Below are positions 53,452 through 60,726 of a stretch of DNA of 64,000 nucleotides, in pieces. The stretch lies in the NCBI GenBank assembly GCA_041906305.1, contig JAYRJL010000004.1, forward strand, positions 124,001 through 188,000, written 5' to 3'. Source of the stretch: SHVZ01 sp041906305 (GTDB taxonomy: Bacteria; Pseudomonadota; Alphaproteobacteria; SHVZ01). The translations under genes and the position numbers were made by a program. Under the pieces are notes generated by a model, which worked only from the letters and a program-made list of their open reading frames with translations, was not told the origin of the DNA and searched no databases. Position 1 is the first letter of the stretch. Every line of letters begins with the position of its first letter.

Positions 53452-54288
53452 TTATAAGGGGCTCGCTTGAAAGCTCACTGCCATCAATGACACGTGCGCT
53501 TCTAGGGGAGGTCTCAGTTCGTATGCTCGCGCCTGTCGTGAAAAATTCCATAGCCGCACCAACCGCCAAGTTTCGCGATGACCTTCAGCAACCGCCAACT
53601 CATTGCGTGTGATGTAGAAGGGCGTGCGCTCCCAGCCGTTTGTTGTCTTTACCTCAATCAGTCGATCACTCCCATCCGTATCGAAACTTCGGATGTCGTA
53701 ACCTGCTCCGTCGCCATCTGCGTTGGATACCCAACGAATTCGGTCCGCTAGGTCGCTGCGCCCGGCGGCGAGAAGGTTAGCGTGCTCATACGCCAGTACG
53801 TGCTCCTCACCAGCACGACCGAGAGCGCGATTGCGAGCATCACGCTCAGCCACATCGTATTTGCGAGCAATAGTATTCATTTGCTCCAACTCGTTTGGCG
53901 GTGGTGCATTGCTGTGCGTCGGAGGTGGACCGATCCAAAGTAAGGGTCTTTCCCGAAGCGTAGACGGTGATGTTGCGACTTCTCTTCTCGCCGCACGCTC
54001 TAACCAATCTGGATGGTGTTCGAGCCAGCGCACAACCGCGTCAGTTAGCGTGTCTTGAATATTGAAAGCGGGCAGGTAGCCAGGAATCCAGTCTTCGCCG
54101 AGCGCTTTCAGTACTGCGCTGATATTTCGGTGCTTAAATTCGACAGATCCATGCGATCGTTTGATTCGTGCCTGCAGTGACCGGTTGTGAGCCGCCTTGT
54201 TGTATCGGCGTCCGGAGATGTCGTCGGCGAGCATCGCGAAATAGTCCGCGACGATTGCGTCATTCTCTTCGTCGGTCCAGTCGGCCAC
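53452..54288 (-). CDS. DUF3883 nuclease-like protein in an AT-richer island
   Basis: A 278-residue protein. The N-terminal ~95 residues (WTDEENDAIVADYFAMLADD, then EFKHRNISAVLKALGEDW) are an unnamed domain I recall in DUF3883 proteins. The C-terminal part is DUF3883: ADGDGAGYDIRSFDTDG, then RLIEVKTTNGWERTPFYITR. The D...E-V-K pattern is that of restriction-like nucleases, so it may cut nucleic acid. Base composition is lower in G+C than the flanks, with unusual codons, so recently acquired. It overlaps no gene; the second island gene lies 44 bases upstream on the same strand. Confidence 0.75.
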   Translation of the reverse strand: MADWTDEENDAIVADYFAMLADDISGRRYNKAAHNRSLQARIKRSHGSVEFKHRNISAVLKALGEDWIPGYLPAFNIQDTLTDAVVRWLEHHPDWLERAARREVATSPSTLRERPLLWIGPPPTHSNAPPPNELEQMNTIARKYDVAERDARNRALGRAGEEHVLAYEHANLLAAGRSDLADRIRWVSNADGDGAGYDIRSFDTDGSDRLIEVKTTNGWERTPFYITRNELAVAEGHRETWRLVRLWNFSRQARAYELRPPLEAHVSLMAVSFQASPL

Positions 54289-54332
54289 AGGCGCTCAATG
54301 CAATTGGCTAGAGGCGGCAGGTTGGAAAGCTT

Positions 54333-55205
54333 TCAATTTCCGGACCTTCCCTCAGCTGCCGCATCGATAATTTTGTGGATGTTGAGAATGGTATACGCCT
54401 TAGGCTCGCCCCTTTCGCCGTGCTCAACTGCGACGTCGACCACGTAGATCAGATCGAATGGATTAGATTTGATCTTGGTCATTTGATCCTTGAGGCTGTC
54501 GACTTCCGACGCGAAATAGACGGGCAGCGGCTTTTCAGAGATTTTAGCGACGATACCTCGATCGCTAGTCTGTCCAGCGGGGCGACCCTTCTCGCGGTCC
54601 GTTCTGAACCAAATGAAGGGAGCGTTGCGTTCAGTTGTGATGCTCGCGCTCTTGGGAACTGATGGAGTGGGGCTCGCAGATAGCTCTCGGGCTAAGGTCA
54701 TTCCGGCGGTCGACAGCGCTTTGTCATCGAACTCCAAACTCGCTGTGATCTGGCGATCTCCTTCGGTCTTTCGGAAGACTGCACGTTTCACGCCGAGCTT
54801 CGCGCTTTTCTTTCCCATCACAGCGCTCAAGAAGGCGTTGAAGTCACTGGCGTCGACTAGATCGAAATTGTCGGGGCGTTTCGATGTCCCCCCAGTCAGA
54901 TAGTGCATCGCGTGAGCAATCCGTTCAAAGAACTCCGTCCAAATCACTCCGTGGTAGATGAACGGAAAGATCGCCGGATATGCAGCTACCATATGGGCCG
55001 CGACTTCAAGTTCGATGCTCCCAGATTTGAGGTCGGTGACGAGTAGTTTGGATGGCACGTCGTCGGGTTTAACGCCTCGCTCAATCAGATAGCGTCGGAA
55101 TTGGTGAGCTAGAGCAGTAAACCCGGCTCCAATTTCATCGAGATCGAAGAGGCCGTCCGCTTCTAGCTTAAAGATTAGGCGATCATCACTGTGCTCAGAC
55201 TGCAT
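54333..55205 (-). CDS. Unknown 290-aa protein, partner of the DUF3883 gene
   Basis: No family recognised. The protein is soluble with no signal or membrane helix. The N-terminal ~110 residues mix helix and strand (LKSGSIELEVAAHMVAAYPAI, FFERIAHAMHYLTGG). The middle is basic and polar (MGKKSAKLGVKRAVFRKTEG). The C-terminal part contains NPFDLIYVVDVAVEHGERGE and AYTILNIHKII. Its A+T content is like that of the DUF3883 gene and unlike the flanking core genes. The two genes are a minus-strand pair, likely cotranscribed, first this gene then DUF3883. Confidence 0.65.
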   Translation of the reverse strand: MQSEHSDDRLIFKLEADGLFDLDEIGAGFTALAHQFRRYLIERGVKPDDVPSKLLVTDLKSGSIELEVAAHMVAAYPAIFPFIYHGVIWTEFFERIAHAMHYLTGGTSKRPDNFDLVDASDFNAFLSAVMGKKSAKLGVKRAVFRKTEGDRQITASLEFDDKALSTAGMTLARELSASPTPSVPKSASITTERNAPFIWFRTDREKGRPAGQTSDRGIVAKISEKPLPVYFASEVDSLKDQMTKIKSNPFDLIYVVDVAVEHGERGEPKAYTILNIHKIIDAAAEGRSGN

Positions 55206-55309
55206 TGTCTCCCCCGATGCATCGCCACATTTCCAAGGAAAAGTAGTATGCTGATTTTTCTTTCGTATCCCAGGGTTGCGTGGTCTCTAGCCATAGGGAC
55301 AGGTGGCGC

Positions 55310-55328
55310 CGCCCTTAAAGAAAGGGCG
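55310..55328. other. Short hairpin in the gap between the island and ilvE
   Basis: CGCCCTT-AAAGA-AAGGGCG, stem 7 bp, in the 225-base gap between the unknown island gene (start 55205, minus) and ilvE (plus). Beyond it the gap holds A+T-rich stretches (GATAAAAAATC) that may belong to promoters. No box or attachment repeat was recognised. Confidence 0.35.
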
Positions 55329-55430
55329 AGGCGCGCTCGAAGATAAAAAATCAGCCGCTAAGAGCCTCTTCCGCTCTCCGTTCCGGCCAAATATGGTTCT
55401 GCCCGGCATCGGGCGGCCCTGTCCGATGGA

Positions 55431-56534
55431 ATGCCTAGCGGAACCAAGGGGATGAGCTTGAAATTCGAGATTCAGCCGGCGGCCAATCCGGTGTCAGACA
55501 GCGACCGCGCGGCGAAGCTCAAGGATCCGGGCTTCGGCCGGGTCTTCACCGACCACATGTCCGTCATCCGCTACTCCCAGGCGCAGCAGGGCTGGCACAG
55601 CCCGCGCGTCGAGGCGCGGGCGAGCTTCAATCTCGATCCGGCCGCGGCCGTGCTGCACTACGCGCAGGAGATCTTCGAGGGCCTCAAGGCCTACAAGCGC
55701 GACGACGGCGGCGTGAACCTGTTCCGCCCCGACGCAAACGCGCGCCGCTTCAGGAACTCGGCCGACCGCATGGCGATGGCGCAGCTGCCGGAGAACCTGT
55801 TCATCGAGGCGGTCGAGCAGCTGATCCGCATCGACCGCGCCTGGATGCCGGGCGGCGAGGGCAGCCTCTATCTCCGCCCCTTCATGATCGCGAACGAGGT
55901 TTTTCTCGGCGTGAAGCCGTCGGCCGAATACATCTTCGCCGTGATCGCCTCGCCGGTCGGCTCCTACTTCAAGGGCGGGCCGGCGCCGGTGACGATCTGG
56001 GTCTCGGAGACCTACACGCGGGCCGCGCCCGGCGGTACCGGTGCGGTCAAGAACGGCGGCAACTATGCCGCCAGCCTCCGCGCCCAGGCCGAGGCGATCG
56101 AGCAGGGCTGCGACCAGGTGGTGTTCCTCGACGCGGCCGAGCGCCGCTACATCGAGGAACTCGGCGGCATGAACGTGTTCTTCGTGTTCGACGACGGCTC
56201 GCTGCTGACGCCGCCGCTGGGAACGATCCTTCCCGGCGTCACGCGCGACTCCATCATCACGCTCGCCAAGGACTCCGGCGTCACCGTGCGCGAGGCGCCC
56301 TACACGATCGACCAGTGGCGGGCCGATGCCGCCAGCGGCAAGCTGAAAGAGGCCTTCGCCTGCGGCACCGCCGCGGTGGTCTCGCCGATCGGCAAGGTCA
56401 AGTCGACCAAGGGCGAGTTCACGATCGGCGGCGGCGTCGCCGGCCCGGTCGCGATGGGGCTCCGCAAGAAGCTGGTCGACATCCAGTACGGTCGCGCGCC
56501 CGACCCGCATGGCTGGGTGCGGAAGGTTCTTTGA
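55431..56534 (+). CDS. ilvE: Branched-chain amino-acid aminotransferase
   Basis: PLP enzyme that makes Leu, Ile and Val from their keto acids and glutamate. 367 residues, the longer class IV type (fold type IV, like BCAT/eukaryotic size). The PLP lysine is K207 in AVKNGGNYAAS. Other landmarks are HYAQEIFEGLKAYK near residue 82 and YLRPFMIANE. The start may be ATG 55431 or ATG 55452. ilvD lies further downstream on the other strand, so branched-chain synthesis genes are near but not joined. Confidence 0.93.
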   Translation: MPSGTKGMSLKFEIQPAANPVSDSDRAAKLKDPGFGRVFTDHMSVIRYSQAQQGWHSPRVEARASFNLDPAAAVLHYAQEIFEGLKAYKRDDGGVNLFRPDANARRFRNSADRMAMAQLPENLFIEAVEQLIRIDRAWMPGGEGSLYLRPFMIANEVFLGVKPSAEYIFAVIASPVGSYFKGGPAPVTIWVSETYTRAAPGGTGAVKNGGNYAASLRAQAEAIEQGCDQVVFLDAAERRYIEELGGMNVFFVFDDGSLLTPPLGTILPGVTRDSIITLAKDSGVTVREAPYTIDQWRADAASGKLKEAFACGTAAVVSPIGKVKSTKGEFTIGGGVAGPVAMGLRKKLVDIQYGRAPDPHGWVRKVL

Positions 56535-56572
56535 GGCTCGGTCGCAAGCCTCTCCGCGTAGCACCCCTCGGA

Positions 56573-56723
56573 ACCCTCCCTCGCGTCGTACGCGGGGGAG
56601 GGCAGGGTGGGGGCGCTGCTCCGCTAGGTGAGGCAGGCTGCGTCTATCGAGCGTGTCGAAGCGTCACGGCCATGCCCCCACCCCAACCCTCCCCCGTCGC
56701 TAAAGCGCCGAGGGAGGGGGCAC
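56573..56723. repeat. Palindromic intergenic repeat, copy 3
   Basis: The inverted arms are ACCCTCCCTCGCGTCG...GGGGGAGGGCAGGGTGGGGGC and GCCCCCACCCCAACCCTCCC...GGGAGGGGGCAC, with a longer central part (~65 bases) that differs from copies 1 and 2. It lies between ilvE and the FNR box of the flavodoxin gene, taking up half of a 315-base gap without genes. Confidence 0.9.
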
Positions 56724-56777
56724 GAGGGCGTCGCTTCGCGGGCGCTCCGCCTCGTCGCGTTACGCGTTCCCCCCAGC

Positions 56778-56819
56778 TTGATCTGCATCAACGTTCGCGC
56801 GGCGTGGCCCGGATAGCCT
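56778..56819 (+). promoter_or_regulatory. FNR/FixK-type box before the flavodoxin-like gene
   Basis: TTGATCTGCATCAA at 56778-56791, a near-perfect FNR palindrome, with TAGCCT at 56814-56819 at the offset used by the other boxes. The start codon is 59 bases after the box. This places a flavodoxin-like gene in the probable FnrN regulon though it is 46 kb from fnrN. Confidence 0.85.
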
Positions 56820-56850
56820 GCAACCTGCCAGGCATCCTTGAAAGACCAGC

Positions 56851-57333
56851 ATGCGCACCCTCGTCGTCTACTATTCGCTGTCGGGCAACACGCGGAAGGT
56901 CGCGGAGGCGATCGCGGGCTCGCTCTCGGCCGATCTCGAGGAGATCGTCTGCGACGCCTACAGGCCGGGCTTCCGCGGCTACCTGATGGCGGCCTACGAC
57001 GTCTGGCGGAAGAAGCTGCCGGCGATCGCCGAACCCCGCCACCCGGTCGAGCGCTACGACCTCGTCGTCATCGGCGGGCCGATGTGGGCCGGCCATATCG
57101 CGACGCCGGTCGCCTCATACCTCGCCGCCCAGGCGGGCAAGCTCCGCCACGTTGCCTTCTTCCTGACCCATGGCGGGGCTCCGCCGGAGAAGGTGTTCCT
57201 CGAGATGAAGACGATCCTGGGCGCGGTGCCGAAGACGATCGTCGCGGTCCGCGAGGCCGACGTGAAGGCCGGCGCGCATGCGATCCCGGTGTCGCGCTTC
57301 GCCGACGCGCTCCGCCCCTACGAGGCCGCCTGA
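56851..57333 (+). CDS. Flavodoxin-like FMN protein
   Basis: A 160-residue flavodoxin fold. The phosphate-binding loop is YYSLSGNTRKVAEAI near residues 8-22, FMN loop residues lie in VIGGPMWAGHIATPV near 74-88 and FFLTHGGAPPEKV near 104. It resembles menaquinone-dependent protoporphyrinogen oxidase (HemG) and related flavodoxin proteins; the HemG group is possible, since hemN is also under FNR here, but length and loops do not prove it. Start ATG 56851. Its end is 4 bases from the convergent tag gene. Confidence 0.85.
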   Translation: MRTLVVYYSLSGNTRKVAEAIAGSLSADLEEIVCDAYRPGFRGYLMAAYDVWRKKLPAIAEPRHPVERYDLVVIGGPMWAGHIATPVASYLAAQAGKLRHVAFFLTHGGAPPEKVFLEMKTILGAVPKTIVAVREADVKAGAHAIPVSRFADALRPYEAA

Positions 57334-57337
57334 GGCG

Positions 57338-57940
57338 TCAGCGCTTCAGGTGCCGGAACTTCTTCCGCGCGGTCTCGCACTTCACGCGCGTGACGCAGGC
57401 CTCGACATGGTCGTTGACCAGCCCCATCGCCTGCATGAAGGCGTAGACGGTCGTCGGCCCCACGAACTTCCAGCCGTCCTTCTTGAGCGCCTTCGACAGC
57501 GCGGTGGATTCCTCTGTCGTCGCCGCGGTCGAGGGCGGCGACCCGGCGGGCAGCGCATAGCGCCAGAGAAAGGCGGCGAGGGATCCCTCGCGCTTGACCA
57601 GCTCCTTGGCGCGGCCGGCGTTGTTGATCACCGCCTCGATCTTGCCGCGATGGCGGATGATGCCTTCGTCTTTCAGCAGGCGCTGGACGTCGCGCTCGCC
57701 GAAGCGCGCGACCTTCTCGAAGTCGAAGTCGTGGAAGACGCGCCGGAAGTTCTCGCGCTTGGCGAGGATCGTCCGCCAGCTCAGGCCCGACTGGAAACCT
57801 TCGAGGCTCAGCTTCTCGAACAGCCGCCGGTCGTCGCCCTGCGGGAAGCCCCATTCGCTGTCGTGGTAGTGGAAGAACTCGGGCGCGGCCGCGCACCAGC
57901 GGCAGCGCGGCTTGCCGTCGGGGCCGGGGACGGTGGTCAC
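57338..57940 (-). CDS. tag: DNA-3-methyladenine glycosylase I
   Basis: Removes 3-methyladenine from alkylated DNA, 200 residues. It begins GTG 57940. The zinc/active region starts with RCRWCAAAPEFFHYHDSEWG (residues ~12-31), then FEKLSLEGFQSGLSWRTIL near 42 and GWKFVGPTTVYAFMQAMGLV near 155, followed by the second histidine pair NDHVEAC. Start codon lies directly after the end of the RibD-like gene stop (57941), so the two are likely coupled. Convergent with the flavodoxin gene. Confidence 0.94.
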   Translation of the reverse strand: MTTVPGPDGKPRCRWCAAAPEFFHYHDSEWGFPQGDDRRLFEKLSLEGFQSGLSWRTILAKRENFRRVFHDFDFEKVARFGERDVQRLLKDEGIIRHRGKIEAVINNAGRAKELVKREGSLAAFLWRYALPAGSPPSTAATTEESTALSKALKKDGWKFVGPTTVYAFMQAMGLVNDHVEACVTRVKCETARKKFRHLKR

Positions 57941-58585
57941 TCAGCCCTTCCTCAGCACGTGATGCGTCGCCTTCGCCGTCGCCTTGCTCTCGGCGACCTT
58001 GAAGCCCTGCGAGGCGAGGTCGACGCCGTCGAACAGCCGCTCGCCCCGGCCCAGCAGCACCGGGCTCACGACCAGGTGCATCTCGTCGACGAGGCCGGCC
58101 GCGAGGTACTGGCGCACGGTCGCGGCCCCGCCGCCGACCCGGACGTCCTTGGGCCCCGCCGCTTCCTTGGCACGCTCAAGCGCCGACCGGATGCCTTCCG
58201 TCACGAAGTGGAAGGTGGTGCCGCCCTTCATCTCGATCGGCGGCCGCGCATGGTGGGTCAGCACGAAGACCGGGCAGTGATAGACCGGGTCGTCACCCCA
58301 CCAGCCCTTCCAGCCGTCGTCGGTCCAGGGGCCGCGCGAATGCGCGAACATGTTGCGGCCCATGATCCAGGCGCCGACGTTCTCCATGCTGGCCCGCGCG
58401 AAGTCGTCGTCGGGCCCGGTTTCGCCGTTCTGGTTGCCGAACATCTTCTGGAATGTGCGGGTCGGGAACATCCACTGGTGCAGGCCTTCGCCGCCCTGCC
58501 CAAGCGGCGCCTTGAGGCTCTGGTCGGGGCCGGCGCCGAAGCCGTCGAGCGAGATCGCGTAGGCGGAGACGCGGAGCTTGGGCAT
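57941..58585 (-). CDS. RibD C-terminal/dihydrofolate-reductase-like family protein
   Basis: A 214-residue NADPH-dependent reductase of the RibD_C superfamily. It begins MPKLRVSAYAISLDGFGAG from ATG 58585; the longer frame upstream reads through the VOC gene tail and is rejected. Landmarks: GAWIMGRNMFAHSRGPW near residue 85 and a C-terminal VGGGAATVRQYLAAGLVDEM near 153. Such stand-alone proteins are often resistance or reductive enzymes of unknown substrate, not riboflavin synthesis. Its stop adjoins the tag start. Confidence 0.85.
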   Translation of the reverse strand: MPKLRVSAYAISLDGFGAGPDQSLKAPLGQGGEGLHQWMFPTRTFQKMFGNQNGETGPDDDFARASMENVGAWIMGRNMFAHSRGPWTDDGWKGWWGDDPVYHCPVFVLTHHARPPIEMKGGTTFHFVTEGIRSALERAKEAAGPKDVRVGGGAATVRQYLAAGLVDEMHLVVSPVLLGRGERLFDGVDLASQGFKVAESKATAKATHHVLRKG

Positions 58586-58593
58586 GAGAGTCT

Positions 58594-59004
58594 CTACTTC
58601 TTCTTCATCGCGTCGGGATTCATCCACACCAGCTCCCAGACATAGCCGTCCGGGTCCTCGACGCTGCGGCTGTACATGAAGCCGTGGTCCTGCGGCGGGT
58701 TGGGATCGGCCTTGCCCTTGGCTGACGTCACGCGCTTGACGATCGCGTCGACCTCGTCGCGCTTGTCGACGTTGATCGCGATCAGCGCCTGGCTCTCCTT
58801 CCGCGCATCGCCGATCGCGCGCTTGGTGAAGGTCTTGTAGCGCTCATGGCTCAGCAGCATGACGACGATCGTGTCCGACAGCATCATCGAGCGCGTCTGG
58901 TCGTCGGAGAATTGCGGGTTCACCTTGGCCCCGAGCGCCTCGTAGAAGCCGGTCGCGGCCTTGAGGTTTCGAACCGGCAGGTTCAAGAAGATCATCTTCG
59001 CCAT
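58594..59004 (-). CDS. VOC-family (glyoxalase/bleomycin resistance-like) protein
   Basis: A 136-residue vicinal-oxygen-chelate fold protein. It starts MAKMIFLNLPVRNLKAATGF and ends YVWELVWMNPDAMKKK; the DHGFMYSRSVEDPDGYVWEL segment near residues 108-128 is the usual metal-loop end. Without residue-level study I cannot tell a catalytic from a binding role. It lies between the CocE/NonD hydrolase and the RibD-like gene, all on the minus strand with gaps of 8 and 21 bases. Confidence 0.85.
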   Translation of the reverse strand: MAKMIFLNLPVRNLKAATGFYEALGAKVNPQFSDDQTRSMMLSDTIVVMLLSHERYKTFTKRAIGDARKESQALIAINVDKRDEVDAIVKRVTSAKGKADPNPPQDHGFMYSRSVEDPDGYVWELVWMNPDAMKKK

Positions 59005-59025
59005 CTTGGTCTCGGTATCTCGGGG

Positions 59026-60726
59026 TTAGCGGGGGATCACGGGCAGGATCAGCCGGGACGGCTTCGCCTGGTCGTGGAACACGGTCTGCCGTGCCGGCCT
59101 CAGCACCGGGTCCGACCAGTAGTCGGCGCCGGTGTTGTGGTTGCGGTCGAAGTTCGGGAAGTCGGAGCTGGAGACGTAGAGGCGGATCCGCTCGCCCTTC
59201 CTGAAGCGCACGGCGATCGGGTTGAGCTGGATCAAGAATTCGTAGGGCCTGTTCGGCTCCAGCAGCGACGGCGTGTCGTAGCCGTCGCGATGCTGCGCGC
59301 GCAGGATGCCGTAGGTCAGGTTGATCGCGAGCCCGTCCTCCTTCACCAGCGCCAGCTTCGCGGTCCAGTCGGTGTCCGGCCCGTCGGTCGCGGCCCACAG
59401 GGTCAGCGACACCGGCCCGATCACCTCGACGTCCTCCTCGAGCGCGGGCGTCTGGTAGACCAGGATGTCGCGGCGATGGTCGTGCGGCGCCTGGTCGACG
59501 GGGGCGGCCTGGGAGTCGGCGCGCATCAGCGACATCACCGGGTCGCGCGGATCGTAGACGTATTCGTCGGGCCAGCTCGTCGCCGCCGGCGGCTTGGTCG
59601 AGAGCACGCCGTCGCCTCGGATCGTGTTCGCCTTGCCGTGGCTCGCCAGGTAGTAGGGGATCGGCCGCGCGCGCGACAGCGGCCATTCCTGCTCGCCGCG
59701 CCATTCATTGGCGCCGATCACGAAGAGCTGCACCGGCGCTTCCTTCGAAAGCCCGTCGTCGATGCCCTTGAAGTGGAGGTCGTACCAGCGGGCGATCATG
59801 CCGGCGTAGGAGCGGTCGGCGTCCGGCCCGAATTCGAGTCCACAGTCCTTCGGCACCATGCCGGTCACGTCGTGGATCCAGGGGCCGACGATCATCCGGT
59901 GCTGGTTCTTCAGATGTGCCGGGCCGTTCGTCTGCAGCCCGGTGAAGTGGTCCATCGTGCCGATCAGCCGGTCCCACCAGCCGGTCATCAGCATCACCGG
60001 CGTCGTGACCTTCGGGTGGAACTCGCCGAAGCGCATGAACTCGACGTTCTGGGCGCGGTGATAGGCCTGCAGCGGCTCGTTCAGGGTCGAGAAGGTCTCG
60101 GGCGGGATGTCGCTCAAGGGCAGGAACCAGATCCACTTCGCCCGCTCGACCTGGTTCCAGAGCTTCGTGGCCTGGGCCGCGGTGTGCGGGCCGGTGGCGT
60201 CGCCGGCGCGGCGGCGCGCATCGGCCGCCATCTGGTGCACCCATTCGAGCCGGCGGCCGGTCTCGAAGATGCCGAAGTTCATCGACAGCAGGTTCTCGGC
60301 CATGCCGCTCGCCATGAACGCCTTCAGCGACGGCGGCTGCGAGGAGGCCAGCATCCAGGCGAGGTAGGAGGCGTTCGAGTGGCCCCAGGTGCCGAGCCGG
60401 CCGTCGCTCCACGGCAGCTTCGCCGCCCATTCGGCCGCGTCATAGCCGTCGGCGACGTCGAAGGTCTCCTTCCGCTCGCGGAACATCCAGCGGTACTCGC
60501 CGTCGGAGGCGTAGCGGCCGCGCTGGTCCTGGATCACCATCGTGTAGCCGCGCGCCGCGACCGCACGCGCGTCGGCGATGTAGCGCGGCTCGCGCTTGCC
60601 GTAGGGCGTGCGGTTCAGCAGCACCGGATAGCGCCCGCCATCGGCCGGGCGATAGACGTCGGCGCGCAGGATCGTCCCGTCGCGCGTCACGCACTCCAGG
60701 TCGAGGTCGGCGACGACCTCGGTCAT
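59026..60726 (-). CDS. CocE/NonD-family hydrolase
   Basis: An alpha/beta hydrolase of the X-Pro peptidase/cocaine esterase family, 566 residues, no signal peptide. The N-terminal hydrolase domain contains RGYTMVIQDQRGRYASDG near residue 60 and the nucleophile region WGHSNASYLAWMLA near 113. The usual elbow is G-x-S-Y-x-G; here it is G-H-S-N-A-S, so a Tyr is replaced and the last Gly is Ser. A C-terminal jelly-roll domain follows (PVSLTLWAATDGPDTDW). Its start overlaps the ilvD stop by 4 bases. Substrate unknown. Confidence 0.9.
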   Translation of the reverse strand: MTEVVADLDLECVTRDGTILRADVYRPADGGRYPVLLNRTPYGKREPRYIADARAVAARGYTMVIQDQRGRYASDGEYRWMFRERKETFDVADGYDAAEWAAKLPWSDGRLGTWGHSNASYLAWMLASSQPPSLKAFMASGMAENLLSMNFGIFETGRRLEWVHQMAADARRRAGDATGPHTAAQATKLWNQVERAKWIWFLPLSDIPPETFSTLNEPLQAYHRAQNVEFMRFGEFHPKVTTPVMLMTGWWDRLIGTMDHFTGLQTNGPAHLKNQHRMIVGPWIHDVTGMVPKDCGLEFGPDADRSYAGMIARWYDLHFKGIDDGLSKEAPVQLFVIGANEWRGEQEWPLSRARPIPYYLASHGKANTIRGDGVLSTKPPAATSWPDEYVYDPRDPVMSLMRADSQAAPVDQAPHDHRRDILVYQTPALEEDVEVIGPVSLTLWAATDGPDTDWTAKLALVKEDGLAINLTYGILRAQHRDGYDTPSLLEPNRPYEFLIQLNPIAVRFRKGERIRLYVSSSDFPNFDRNHNTGADYWSDPVLRPARQTVFHDQAKPSRLILPVIPR

